A DNA stretch of 36,462 nt. Origin: Gammaproteobacteria bacterium (GTDB lineage: Bacteria; Pseudomonadota; Gammaproteobacteria; GCA-001735895). Positions 17,558 through 24,998 of the stretch are shown piece after piece. The DNA is taken from positions 1 to 36,462 of the forward strand of contig JAAEPH010000397.1 in NCBI GenBank assembly GCA_024232855.1, given 5' to 3'. The notes under the pieces were generated by a model. That model did not search any database and was not told where the DNA came from. It saw only the letters and a list, made by a program, of their open reading frames with translations. The position numbers and the translations under genes were made by a program. Position 1 is the stretch's first letter. The number at the start of each line of letters is the position of its first letter.

Positions 17558-17703
17558 GAGAGGTTCTCGCAGAGGCGCGGAGACGCGGGGAAACGCAGAG
17601 GGTATTTTGCAGGGTGGGTGCCCGGGCGTCTCAAATTCAGACTTCGATAACCTTATTATTCCTCCGCGCGCTCTGCACCTCCGCGCCTCTGCGAGAACCT
17701 CTC
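17558..17703. repeat. Inverted-repeat element, copy 2
   Basis: The arms are a perfect 25-bp inverted repeat (17558-17582 and 17679-17703), outer part GAGAGGTTCTCGCAGAGGCG. The interior carries GAGGGTATTTTGCAGGGTG, shared with the copy at 16749-16880. This copy is about 146 bp and starts 18 bases after the stop of the 186-residue gene. Transcribed RNA would fold into a long hairpin. Confidence 0.87.
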
Positions 17704-17731
17704 GCCGTAGGAAAGCAGTGAGATATGCGGG

Positions 17732-17929
17732 TTAGTTCTCTACCCAGTTGGCGAAGTTTTGCGTGGATTTGGCGCTGCCATCCTCGTAACCTGCCTCGTA
17801 GGCTTCGGTGACGCGTTGCTCCTCGCGCTGCGGGTGGCCCAGAAATCCACCCTGCCAACCGAGGATATATTCCTGCTGCACTTTCAATTCTTCCATCTGC
17901 GTGATGGCGTCGCGGTAGGCCTGGTTCAT
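17732..17929 (-). CDS. Small unknown protein
   Basis: This is a 65-residue soluble protein (MNQAYRDAITQMEELKVQQE, then YILGWQGGFLGHPQREEQRV and an end with EAYEAGYEDGSAKSTQNFA). It has no cysteine or signal. The pattern, a short helix followed by a tight glycine- and tyrosine-rich segment, looks conserved and reminds me of small proteins near sulfur genes in purple sulfur bacteria, but I cannot name a family. An AGGAGAA ribosome site precedes the ATG. It is separated from the YeeE/YedE gene upstream on the same strand by a hairpin repeat. Confidence 0.7.
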   Translation of the reverse strand: MNQAYRDAITQMEELKVQQEYILGWQGGFLGHPQREEQRVTEAYEAGYEDGSAKSTQNFANWVEN

Positions 17930-18004
17930 AGTGTTCTCCTCGTATTCAAATTGTTAAGTTTAGAAAGGTAATAACGGGTTCGTTTACTGCCTGCCGCGAC
18001 TCGG

Positions 18005-18074
18005 AAATAGGGGACAGACCACGACCTCGCAAGGATCGCAAAGTTACACGAAAACCGTGGTCTGTCCCCTATTT
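18005..18074. repeat. GGGGACAGACC-type inverted repeat
   Basis: A perfect 19-bp inverted repeat (AAATAGGGGACAGACCACG at 18005-18023, its complement at 18056-18074) encloses 32 bases. This core is one I associate with REP/BIME-like sequences in gammaproteobacteria, often linked to RAYT (IS200-like) transposases. None is in this window. One arm reaches into the stop codon of the YeeE/YedE gene, so the transcript would end in a strong hairpin. Confidence 0.8.
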
Positions 18075-19219
18075 TAATCATCTTCACGCATCATCAGGTA
18101 GTACTGGTATTTCATCGTCGCCGCGCTGCCGCCGATAATCGCGAGGACCGTGACGATCGATCCCAGTGCCAGCGTCGATACCCCGGTTATTCCCTGGCCG
18201 ATTGTGCATCCCATCGCGAGCACGCCGCCGATACCCATCAACACCGCGCCGAGAGCATGCATGGCGAAGTCGTTCCAGGTAACAAACCACTCGATACGAA
18301 CCCTGCGAAAAATCACCGTGTAGAGAAATGAACCAACCGTGACACCGGCTACCGTGGCGACACCGAAGGTCAGGAAGAGGGCGGAGAAGCCCTCCTTGAT
18401 ATACTGCGCGACGTGTCCGGTCGGGCCGATGAATGTGAACGACTGGGCGCCGGTAAAGAAGGGACGCTCATCCATAAAATCGAGTTCCTCGAGCAGTGCC
18501 TGCCCATTCGCGCCCGCGGTGACATACCAGCCGATAGCGATGAGCAAGCCGATGATCAGTCCGGCGCTCAACAGTTCGTAGTTTGTACGAAAGTCGCCGG
18601 AACTGAGACTCCAGGCCAGTAACGGCAGCGCAACCACCAGGGCGACGGCGAATGCGATGGCGGGACCCGCTTCGATGCCGCTAATTCCGAACAGTACCGC
18701 GGCGATGTCCTGTGCCTCTATGCCCTGGGTTGAAAAATCGATACTCAAGGGCAGCATCCATTGCAGAAACCCGTTGTAGCTGAGGTTGGTGAACAGCATC
18801 CACCAGGCAGTGCTGCCCATGATCGCCAGCACCACCAGTGACTTCATATTTCCTTCGCCAAGGCGCACCAGCGTCTTGTTGCCGCAGCCGCTGGCGAGCG
18901 TCATGCCGATGCCGAACATGATGCCGCCGACCAGGTGTCGTAACCAGATGAAATTGGCGCTGCGATAAGGCGGATTCGAGGTTTCGTTACTGGTGGTCAG
19001 CGACAAATCGATGCTGCCGCTGTATTCGAGCAGGCCGACGCCGAGGATCGCGGTCGCGATCGCCAGCAACCACGAGCGCAGCCGATTCAGATCCCCCATG
19101 TTGATCCAGTCGGAGACCGCGCCCATGGTGCAGAAATTCGCCTTGTTGGCGATCGCCCCGAATACCAGCGAGAGTCCGAATGCCCACAGCAGTGACTGTG
19201 CGTATAAATCCAGCTCCAT
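18074..19219 (-). CDS. YeeE/YedE family sulfur-compound transporter
   Basis: This 381-residue membrane protein has about nine to ten helices. The family motifs are ANFCTMGAVSDW (near 28-39), ASGCGNKTLVRLGEGNMKSL (near 109-128) and AMGCTIGQGITG near the end, each with one conserved cysteine in a membrane half-helix. The family includes TsuA, which takes up thiosulfate through such cysteines. Its place at the end of a tusA-dsrE2 run suggests import or export of a sulfur compound that TusA then handles, an idea from context. It begins 23 bases after the FadL-type gene. Confidence 0.9.
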   Translation of the reverse strand: MELDLYAQSLLWAFGLSLVFGAIANKANFCTMGAVSDWINMGDLNRLRSWLLAIATAILGVGLLEYSGSIDLSLTTSNETSNPPYRSANFIWLRHLVGGIMFGIGMTLASGCGNKTLVRLGEGNMKSLVVLAIMGSTAWWMLFTNLSYNGFLQWMLPLSIDFSTQGIEAQDIAAVLFGISGIEAGPAIAFAVALVVALPLLAWSLSSGDFRTNYELLSAGLIIGLLIAIGWYVTAGANGQALLEELDFMDERPFFTGAQSFTFIGPTGHVAQYIKEGFSALFLTFGVATVAGVTVGSFLYTVIFRRVRIEWFVTWNDFAMHALGAVLMGIGGVLAMGCTIGQGITGVSTLALGSIVTVLAIIGGSAATMKYQYYLMMREDD

Positions 19220-19242
19220 ATATTCGGGGTCCTGCGGCGTTA

Positions 19243-20613
19243 TTAAAGACGTCGATTATACGAAAAAGCGAGCTCGTACTGATCCATTTCCAGTTCAACT
19301 TCCTGCGCTGGATCAAATGGACTCGTGCCCTTGACTGAAACACTGGGGGCGTACATCGCGGCAAAATTGATCGCGCTCTTGACATCCAGTTCACGCGTGA
19401 AGCCGAAGGTGAAGTGATCTTCGACGACACCCGGTGCGAGGATATTGAACACCGTTTCCTCCTCCGGAATCGGTTGATCGGTGGTGCTGTAGCCGACGCG
19501 CCAGGTGTTTTTAACGCTTTTCCACTGGTAGCCGAGCTTCACGATCTGCATGTCTTCCCAGCCGAACCCGGCGCCATCGCTGCCGCCGAGACAACCGTCA
19601 CCGGTACCACCGGTCGCTCCGGGTGCGCAGCTGGTGAAGAGATTGTCGATCGAGTTGGAAACGGCATCGATGTCTTCGTAGTTGATCTGTTGATAATCCA
19701 GGAAGATCATGCCGCTCGCGCCGACATCGACGGTCAGGCCGACGGTGAAGTTCGACGGAATGTCAAAGTCGCCATCGTCGGCAAACAGGCCGGCGTAATC
19801 GTCGAACTCGCTCATGTCAATCTTCGGCTGGTAGGCGGCGCCGATACGAATTCCGGGTGACACCTCGCTTTGAATGCCGAGGCGAATGCCTATTCCGGTC
19901 GAGGTATCGTGGTCGTTGTTGGTCAGGTTGTCGGGGTCCGCGGAAAAGCCCTTGAAATTATCCAGACCCCTGGCCTCGAATCGCTGGTAGGCGACGATAG
20001 CGCTGATGCCCCAGGAGGTGTTGCTCCCGGCCCTGGCGGAATAGGTCGTCGACAGGAACAACTGGGCCAGGTCCACGCCCGCGGTGCCGTCACCGAAGGT
20101 TCCATCTGGCGTTACGGGGGGGGCAAACGAACCCATGGGGTACAGGGTGGCTTCTCCGCCCTTGTACTCGGTATTCATGCCGCCGTTCCCGTAGACCGAG
20201 ATGCCGATGGTGCGATTTGGATCAATAACCCAGTTGTAACCGAACTGGGGAATCAGGAAAGCGTCGTTATCGCTGTCGATGCTGGTGTCGCCGTCTCCGA
20301 TACTGAATGGGCATGGCGTTGTTGGATCGTTAGGAGGGCCAAAACAGCCGGGACTTGGGCCATCAGTAGAGGTGTAGCTGCGCATCGGCGCAAATACGGC
20401 GGCGCCGATATCGTAGCTCGCGCCCTGCCAGACCATGCCGGCGGGGTTGTTGGCGGCGGCGAGCGTGTCCTGTGAATAGGCGACGCCGGCGCCGGCCAGT
20501 CCCTTTTCAGCCGTGCTAACACCGTGGGTAAAGTAGCCATTGGTGGCCCAGGCCGTCATCGGCAAGCCGAGTAGTACAACTGGCACAAGTAAAAATTTCG
20601 AACGAATCGTCAT
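19243..20613 (-). CDS. FadL/OmpP1-type outer-membrane transport protein
   Basis: This 456-residue protein has a Sec signal (FLLVPVVLLGLPMTAWA) and then the start of the mature FadL family, TNGYFTHGVSTAEKGLAGAG. NPAGMVW follows, then many amphipathic strands and a C-terminal aromatic-rich strand (YELAFSYNRRL). FadL-type barrels let hydrophobic molecules cross the outer membrane. In a tusA-dsrE2-yeeE context a hydrophobic sulfur substrate is imaginable, but nothing in the sequence proves it. A 128-base gap separates it from dsrE2, so it may have its own promoter. Confidence 0.9.
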   Translation of the reverse strand: MTIRSKFLLVPVVLLGLPMTAWATNGYFTHGVSTAEKGLAGAGVAYSQDTLAAANNPAGMVWQGASYDIGAAVFAPMRSYTSTDGPSPGCFGPPNDPTTPCPFSIGDGDTSIDSDNDAFLIPQFGYNWVIDPNRTIGISVYGNGGMNTEYKGGEATLYPMGSFAPPVTPDGTFGDGTAGVDLAQLFLSTTYSARAGSNTSWGISAIVAYQRFEARGLDNFKGFSADPDNLTNNDHDTSTGIGIRLGIQSEVSPGIRIGAAYQPKIDMSEFDDYAGLFADDGDFDIPSNFTVGLTVDVGASGMIFLDYQQINYEDIDAVSNSIDNLFTSCAPGATGGTGDGCLGGSDGAGFGWEDMQIVKLGYQWKSVKNTWRVGYSTTDQPIPEEETVFNILAPGVVEDHFTFGFTRELDVKSAINFAAMYAPSVSVKGTSPFDPAQEVELEMDQYELAFSYNRRL

Positions 20614-20741
20614 CGCAATTTCCTCCGCCTCATATCCAGAGGCTCATGGTGTGAAGGCCTGGCTTTTTAATTGCCTTCGAAATTCCCGGGGCAGAAATAG
20701 TCGCAAACCCTGGCTGGTGACTCCGCAGTTAAACTATCTCG

Positions 20742-21221
20742 CTAAATAAAGAGGTTGACGTCAGAATCGCCGGCAAACTCGAAGAAAGTGGCGGCACCGG
20801 CGTAATCGATGCCGTCGATGAATTCGCTGGGCTGCATGTCGAACAGGTCGACCGTCATCTGGCAGGCGATCATCTTGACATCGGCATCGAGGCACAGGTC
20901 GCGTAATTCAGCGACGCTGGCGACGCCCTTGGATTTCATTTTTGATTTCATCATGCCGCTCATCATGGCTTCCATTCCCGGAATGGCGGTGCCGATGGTC
21001 GGGAACCATTTATCCATGCCCATTGGCATCGGCATGCCGGGATTACCCAGCGGTGATACTTTCAGGTTCAAGTCCTTCTTCAGCAATTGAAGTCCGTAGA
21101 AGGTGAAGAAAATCTGCACCTCGTAACCGATAGCGGCGGCGGTGGACGCGAGGATGAAAGGGGGGTAAGCCCAGTCGAGGGTTCCCTTGGTGGCGATCAA
21201 CGCCAGCTTTTTGTCAGTCAT
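20742..21221 (-). CDS. dsrE2: DsrE2, DsrE-like sulfur carrier
   Basis: This is a 159-residue DsrE-family protein. The first strand and helix read KKLALIATKGTLDWAYPPFI, followed by a hydrophobic stretch YEVQIFFTFYGLQLL. The conserved cysteines are C110 and C120 in LRDLCLDADVKMIACQMTVD. The middle (residues about 60-95) is very rich in methionine. DsrE2 proteins are found beside tusA in sulfur oxidisers and are thought to relay persulfide sulfur, possibly at the membrane. The gene follows tusA by 38 bases. A rhodanese gene often heads this set; here it is absent. Confidence 0.92.
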   Translation of the reverse strand: MTDKKLALIATKGTLDWAYPPFILASTAAAIGYEVQIFFTFYGLQLLKKDLNLKVSPLGNPGMPMPMGMDKWFPTIGTAIPGMEAMMSGMMKSKMKSKGVASVAELRDLCLDADVKMIACQMTVDLFDMQPSEFIDGIDYAGAATFFEFAGDSDVNLFI

Positions 21222-21259
21222 GCTACAACTCCACGAGTCGGGTCAGGCAGTATCCGGGC

Positions 21260-21490
21260 TCAGGCTTTCCTGATGTAGTAGTGATACTTGCCGTCGGCTT
21301 CCGAACTCTCGAGAAGTTCATTGCCGGTTTGTTTGCAAAAGGCGTCGAAGTCCTTGACCGATCCCGAGTCGGTGGCTATGACGTACAGAACATCGCCGCT
21401 GTTCATCGTACTCAAAACTTTTTTCGATCTCAGGATAGGTAGCGGGCAATTTAGGCCCGTGGCATCGAATTTTTCGTTGTATTCGGACAT
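21260..21490 (-). CDS. tusA: TusA, sulfur carrier protein
   Basis: This 76-residue protein has the TusA signature around C15 (ATGLNCPLPILRSKK) and the second half SGDVLYVIATDSGSVKDFDA. TusA carries sulfane sulfur as a persulfide; in sulfur oxidisers it hands sulfur to DsrEFH. It heads the run tusA, dsrE2, FadL-type, YeeE/YedE. A perfect FNR-type box lies about 85 bases upstream of its ATG. Confidence 0.96.
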   Translation of the reverse strand: MSEYNEKFDATGLNCPLPILRSKKVLSTMNSGDVLYVIATDSGSVKDFDAFCKQTGNELLESSEADGKYHYYIRKA

Positions 21491-21537
21491 GTTTGATGGA
21501 TTCCCCTGATAGTTGAATGGATTGCATCCCGTTAAAT

Positions 21538-21552
21538 AACCTTTCTAAGGTT
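21538..21552. promoter_or_regulatory. AACCTT/AAGGTT dyad in the tusA upstream region
   Basis: The arms AACCTT and AAGGTT are perfect and separated by 3 bases. Placed between the FNR-type box and the tusA start, it would fall near the expected transcription start if the box works in the class II position. It could be an operator or a chance dyad. Confidence 0.25.
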
Positions 21553-21568
21553 TTATGGCAAACACTAC

Positions 21569-21582
21569 TTGATCTAAATCAA
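21569..21582. promoter_or_regulatory. FNR/ANR-type binding site upstream of tusA
   Basis: TTGATCTAAATCAA is an exact match to the FNR consensus TTGAT-N4-ATCAA. It is centred about 85 bases upstream of the tusA ATG. If it sat at -41.5, the transcript would start near 21534 and a weak -10 (TAGAAA on the minus strand) would lie at 21542-21547. This suggests that the tusA-dsrE2 run responds to oxygen or nitrogen oxides through an FNR/ANR/DNR-type regulator. The regulator is not in the window. Confidence 0.6.
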
Positions 21583-21739
21583 CTGCGCACTACAACACAA
21601 TCTAAAAGTGGCCTCAACATTAGAGTATTTGACGGGTCGATGGAACTGCCCAGTTTGATAGTGGACTTACCCCATTCGAGATAATAAATGCCGGATTCGC
21701 GTCCACCATTCCAGGGTATCCCGAATCGACGGATCAGGC

Positions 21740-22573
21740 TTACTTTCTGCTACCTGGTCCGTTGATCGCTAGCCCGTTGCTCATGTAACTTTGAAAGTAT
21801 TCGAGCGCACGATATTCCTTGCCTTGCGCAACGAAGGGCTTGGCGCGTATCCCCTTGTCACAGCCGATGTAACGGCGATGCGTGGTGCCGAGACCGCCCC
21901 ATCCGGAACGATACACCGGGAAATGGGTCAGGTGGCCCAGGGCCGGACCCAGCAGGTCGGCGCGCGCCCTGTTGCCGACGTAGAACTTGTGGCAATCGGC
22001 GCAGGACATGTTGAGTTGCCCGCGTTTCTGGTAAAAGTGCATTTTGCCGCGTTGATAGGCTTCCAGCGCACGTGGATCGTCCGGAATCTTGACGTCAATA
22101 ATCTTGCCACGCGAGGTATAGGCCATGTAGGCGGAAATGTCGGCAATTGCACCTCTTCCCCAACTCAGCCGTTTCTCTCCGTTAGCGTCGCGGCATTCGT
22201 TGATCGCAAGTTCCAGGGTTACGACTTCACCGCGATCGGTATCGAAAAAGGGATAATTCTGGCGGATGCCGATGCCGTCATTCTCGAAACAGCTGGCGTA
22301 GTTGTTACCGTTGGCGAAAGGGGCATTGAAGAGTGCTTCACCATCGCTGATATTCAATTCGTAAGGAGCAAATTCTTCGATATCCTGCCATTGCGCGCGT
22401 GAGGCGGCATCGATCGAATAAACGCCGTTGGCGAAATCTTCGAAGGGCGTGTCCGGGAAGCGTTTCATATAAAAGTTCTGAAATTCCTCCAGGTCCTGTC
22501 GAGGTGATGCGCTACCGCTGAAAGGCATGGCCACCAGGATAGCCATGCTTAAAATCACTAGTCTTGTTCTCAT
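21740..22573 (-). CDS. soxA: SoxA, thiosulfate-binding cytochrome c subunit
   Basis: This 277-residue protein has a signal peptide (LVILSMAILVAMPFSGSA). One heme c site, CADCH, lies near residue 180. A later single cysteine in HRRYIGCDKGIRAKPF matches the active-site cysteine that ligates heme and forms a bond with thiosulfate. The N-terminal heme of diheme SoxA is missing: only one cysteine is seen in NNYASCFENDG. With SoxX it forms SoxXA, which joins thiosulfate to the SoxY cysteine. It is the last gene of soxXYZA, 55 bases after soxZ. Confidence 0.95.
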   Translation of the reverse strand: MRTRLVILSMAILVAMPFSGSASPRQDLEEFQNFYMKRFPDTPFEDFANGVYSIDAASRAQWQDIEEFAPYELNISDGEALFNAPFANGNNYASCFENDGIGIRQNYPFFDTDRGEVVTLELAINECRDANGEKRLSWGRGAIADISAYMAYTSRGKIIDVKIPDDPRALEAYQRGKMHFYQKRGQLNMSCADCHKFYVGNRARADLLGPALGHLTHFPVYRSGWGGLGTTHRRYIGCDKGIRAKPFVAQGKEYRALEYFQSYMSNGLAINGPGSRK

Positions 22574-22628
22574 GCGAGTTCTTCCCTAATTATAATTTCT
22601 TGACGCAAATTACAATTTTTGACACAGC

Positions 22629-22940
22629 CTATTTTATCGCAGCCTCGGCGCTCTCGCCCTCGCCCTGGTTATCGATCCAACTGATTTTGATCGTGTCACC
22701 CGCGGCGCCACCTTTGAATTTGAACGAAAGGTAGGGATTCTTCGATATGCCGCTACCCCAGTTGGCCGTCATTACCAGGGTACCGTTGTGCTCGGCGGTC
22801 ACTTCTGTGACATGGTGGGCCGGGATCAACTTGCCGGTCTTCTTGTCTTTGCGTAATCCCGTTTCCATGGGATGGCTTATCAATGTTTTGACGGTAGTGA
22901 TATCGTTATTTACCTGTGCGCGAATCTTTATAGAAGCCAT
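22629..22940 (-). CDS. soxZ: SoxZ, sulfur carrier partner
   Basis: This 103-residue protein has the standard SoxZ pattern: IKIRAQVNNDITTVKTLISH, then PMETGLRKDKKTGKLIPAHH and SGISKNPYLSFKFKG. SoxZ has no cysteine and supports the SoxY carrier arm. No export signal is present, so it should cross the membrane with SoxY. It starts 32 bases after soxY. Confidence 0.97.
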   Translation of the reverse strand: MASIKIRAQVNNDITTVKTLISHPMETGLRKDKKTGKLIPAHHVTEVTAEHNGTLVMTANWGSGISKNPYLSFKFKGGAAGDTIKISWIDNQGEGESAEAAIK

Positions 22941-22972
22941 GTATATTTCTCCGAATGCTTTAAAGTCTGAAT

Positions 22973-23443
22973 TTAGCCGCCGCAGCCACCAATGGTGACC
23001 TTGACTTCCCTGGTTGCCGAATAGAGTTTGCCGTCGGCCTTGACGACCGCGATGACGTCGGCGGTTTTGGCCATCTTGATACGGATCGAGACGTAAGGTT
23101 CGCAGGCGGAGGACAGCGTAAAGGTGGACGTCAGTGGAGCAACGTTAGCCGAGGCGAGGATCGAGATTGCGTCAATGTTATCCATGCTCGACGATACCGT
23201 AACCGGTACAACTGCGCCGTTTTCGGCGATTTCCGGGGCTTTCAGTTTGATTGCGTCCGACGCTGTATGCTGGTCACTGCCGAGTGAGGCGCTGATTGCC
23301 TCATTTATGTCCCTGGCTTCGAATGCGGCCTTGGCGTAAGCGCCCAGGACGCGCTGAGGTAGCAATACCCCGGTGCCAATGGCTGACGCCGTGACACCGA
23401 CGAAGGTGGCTGTTTTAACAAACTTGCGACGTAAAAGGTTCAT
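22973..23443 (-). CDS. soxY: SoxY, sulfur carrier with GGCGG arm
   Basis: This 156-residue protein has a Tat signal (LRRKFVKTATFVGVTASAIG) and ends in VTIGGCGG, the complete flexible arm whose cysteine carries the substrate. It is the canonical SoxY of the window, in contrast to the SoxY-like protein at 27693. It follows soxX by 37 bases and precedes soxZ. Confidence 0.97.
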   Translation of the reverse strand: MNLLRRKFVKTATFVGVTASAIGTGVLLPQRVLGAYAKAAFEARDINEAISASLGSDQHTASDAIKLKAPEIAENGAVVPVTVSSSMDNIDAISILASANVAPLTSTFTLSSACEPYVSIRIKMAKTADVIAVVKADGKLYSATREVKVTIGGCGG

Positions 23444-23480
23444 CTTTGATATATCTCCTGCAATATTGAGCCTTGCTTTG

Positions 23481-23864
23481 CTAAAGGCTGTAAATGAATT
23501 CGGTAATCAGGTCGACTTCCTTTTCCGTCAGGATCAGGTGTTTCCCAAATGGAGGCATGATGGTGTTCGGGTTGCCGACCGTTGCATCCCAGATTTGCTT
23601 GCGCAGAAGGGCTTTGTCGGGGAATCGCGATTTCATCGCGATCAGCGGCGGCCCGATATCACCCGGCAGCGATCCACCGGCGATCATATGACAGGCCAGG
23701 CAATTTCCCTTCCTGCGACTGAATGCCAGTTTTTTGCCGTCGGCGATTGCATCGGCGGATGCTACCGATATGCCTGCCACCGACATGCCTGCTACCAGTG
23801 TAGTGCAGCAGATCAGCGTGCACCCCGCTATTTTGCGCAAAAAATTACTGATCACGACGCTCAT
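23481..23864 (-). CDS. soxX: SoxX, cytochrome c subunit of SoxXA
   Basis: This 127-residue monoheme cytochrome has a signal region rich in small and hydrophobic residues (CTLICCTTLVAGMSVAGISV). The heme site is C55-L-A-C58-H59, and the likely axial methionine lies in NTIMPPFGKH. The sequence between (GSLPGDIGPPL) matches SoxX. It begins the run soxX-Y-Z-A on the minus strand. The 502-base region before it holds a palindrome and a long hairpin. Confidence 0.95.
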   Translation of the reverse strand: MSVVISNFLRKIAGCTLICCTTLVAGMSVAGISVASADAIADGKKLAFSRRKGNCLACHMIAGGSLPGDIGPPLIAMKSRFPDKALLRKQIWDATVGNPNTIMPPFGKHLILTEKEVDLITEFIYSL

Positions 23865-24207
23865 CCTCGATGCTTTCCCATTTATCTGTTTGTACGAGTA
23901 ACGATTTTACCTTTTCCCGAGATGGTTCTGCTGATCCACGTCAGGCACATTCCGATAGGTGGAAAGTACTTAACCCGGTGGGCAAATACCATCCCCCAAT
24001 TTGGATAACCTGTTTGACGATCGCACTAACGATGCGACCGTATTCGGTTTTTCGATACGCCTGGCCGCATTTTCGAGGCGGCTGCAACGAATATGCAGCC
24101 TTTGACCAGGCAGCTGTCGGTTAACACCATTCAAATGCCCCGGGAAAGGGCTTCAGTCGACAATCCGGTTTGTTATTCCGCTGCTTAGCCCGGAAATTTC
24201 ATAAATT

Positions 24208-24224
24208 TGCGCGAATATCGCGCA
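24208..24224. promoter_or_regulatory. 17-bp palindrome upstream of soxX
   Basis: TGCGCGAATATCGCGCA is an uninterrupted perfect palindrome around a central T. It lies about 350 bases upstream of the soxX start. The size fits an operator for a dimeric helix-turn-helix regulator. The distance is long for direct promoter control. Confidence 0.35.
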
Positions 24225-24250
24225 GGCTATTGTTTTCATAATGAAATGGG

Positions 24251-24324
24251 ATTTCACAAGGAAATTCCCGAAGAAGCCTCGTATCAGTGATTACGAGCGA
24301 CTGAGGGAATATTTCTTGTGGAAT
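24251..24324. repeat. Nested imperfect hairpin 3' of soxK
   Basis: Outer arms at 24251-24269 and 24305-24324 pair with two mismatches and one extra base (core CACAAGGAAATTCCC against GGGAATATTTCTTGTG). Inside them CTCGTA (24278-24283) pairs perfectly with TACGAG (24292-24297). It starts 43 bases after the soxK stop on the minus strand. It may end or stabilise the soxK RNA, or be a small mobile-repeat relic. Confidence 0.5.
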
Positions 24325-24366
24325 CAATAGACAAGCGAGATCGTGCATTAGTGTGAATTTTCCGGG

Positions 24367-24678
24367 TTAGATATGCAGCTTATCGATGGTTTGTGAAGTG
24401 GCCTGTATGTATCCTAGTCTCGCTTGCTCCTCGGCTTGTTCGGCCAATTTGATGGCACCCTCGGTCTTTCCCTGTGCCAGTAACTTCTCGGCCTTTCTAA
24501 TTATTTTTCCGACGTCGCGCCATTCGCCGCCAACTGAATTGGCCTGCTTCTGGGCATCCCTGGCAGCGGCAATCGCGGCTTCGGGGCTCATGCCACCGGC
24601 GCTGGCCGGTGCCAGGTAAGCACCGCTGATGCAGGTCAGGCCGGCAGCGAGCAACAAGGTTTTCAGGTTCTGTTTCAT
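24367..24678 (-). CDS. soxK: SoxK, SoxXA-binding protein
   Basis: This 103-residue exported protein has a signal sequence (LKTLLLAAGLTCISGAYLA) and a mature part that is nearly all helical: PEAAIAAARDAQKQANSVGG, EWRDVGKIIRKAEKLLAQGK, AIKLAEQAEEQARLGYIQA. This is the pattern of SoxK, the small subunit that holds SoxXA together in several sulfur oxidisers. It lies ahead of soxX on the same strand but 502 bases away, so it is probably transcribed separately. An AATCAT/ATGATT dyad (24708-24722) lies 30 bases before its start. Confidence 0.82.
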   Translation of the reverse strand: MKQNLKTLLLAAGLTCISGAYLAPASAGGMSPEAAIAAARDAQKQANSVGGEWRDVGKIIRKAEKLLAQGKTEGAIKLAEQAEEQARLGYIQATSQTIDKLHI

Positions 24679-24998
24679 GATGATCTTCCTCTCGTTTCAG
24701 GGCATTTAATCATGAAATGATTCGAAACCCCAGATGTCAGTATCAAATCCGGCATCGCGAATGTGTTTGGCACGAGGGTTCTATCAAGTAGAGCAACGAT
24801 GGGAAAATGGGGGTGTGCTCACAGGCTCGTTCCTGTTCAACAGGTTCAAGTCCCCGGTTTCAAGTATCCCACTTTATTTCCAGCCTGGAATGGCATATAC
24901 CCCAAAATGGTTAAGAGATTATTCCTCATGGTTAATTGACTTGTTGACAAGCAATCGGGCAGTCTTGATTGCTTAGATTAATAACCACTATTCTTATA
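24679..24998. promoter_or_regulatory. Divergent intergenic region soxK / YeeE-type gene
   Basis: This region of about 320 bases has no supported gene. It has AATCAT/ATGATT arms 3 bases apart at 24708-24722, a perfect -35-like TTGACA at 24944-24949, and AAGCAATC/GATTGCTT arms 10 bases apart at 24949-24974. A TATAAT at 24995-25000 overlaps the chosen start codon of the next gene, so it is probably not its -10. The two promoters of the divergent genes should be here. Confidence 0.4.

Larger units (their letters stand above)
23865..24366. promoter_or_regulatory. Intergenic region between soxK and soxX
   Basis: I see no gene here. The short ORF readings in this region have no convincing start or family. 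Two structures stand out: a 17-bp palindrome at 24208-24224 and a nested hairpin at 24251-24324. They could hold the soxX promoter and operator and the end of the soxK transcript. Confidence 0.5.

Noticed and set aside
23373-24124. Plus-strand frames reaching into the soxX upstream region.
   Set aside because: They begin antisense to soxX and soxY or have no ribosome site, and show no family pattern.
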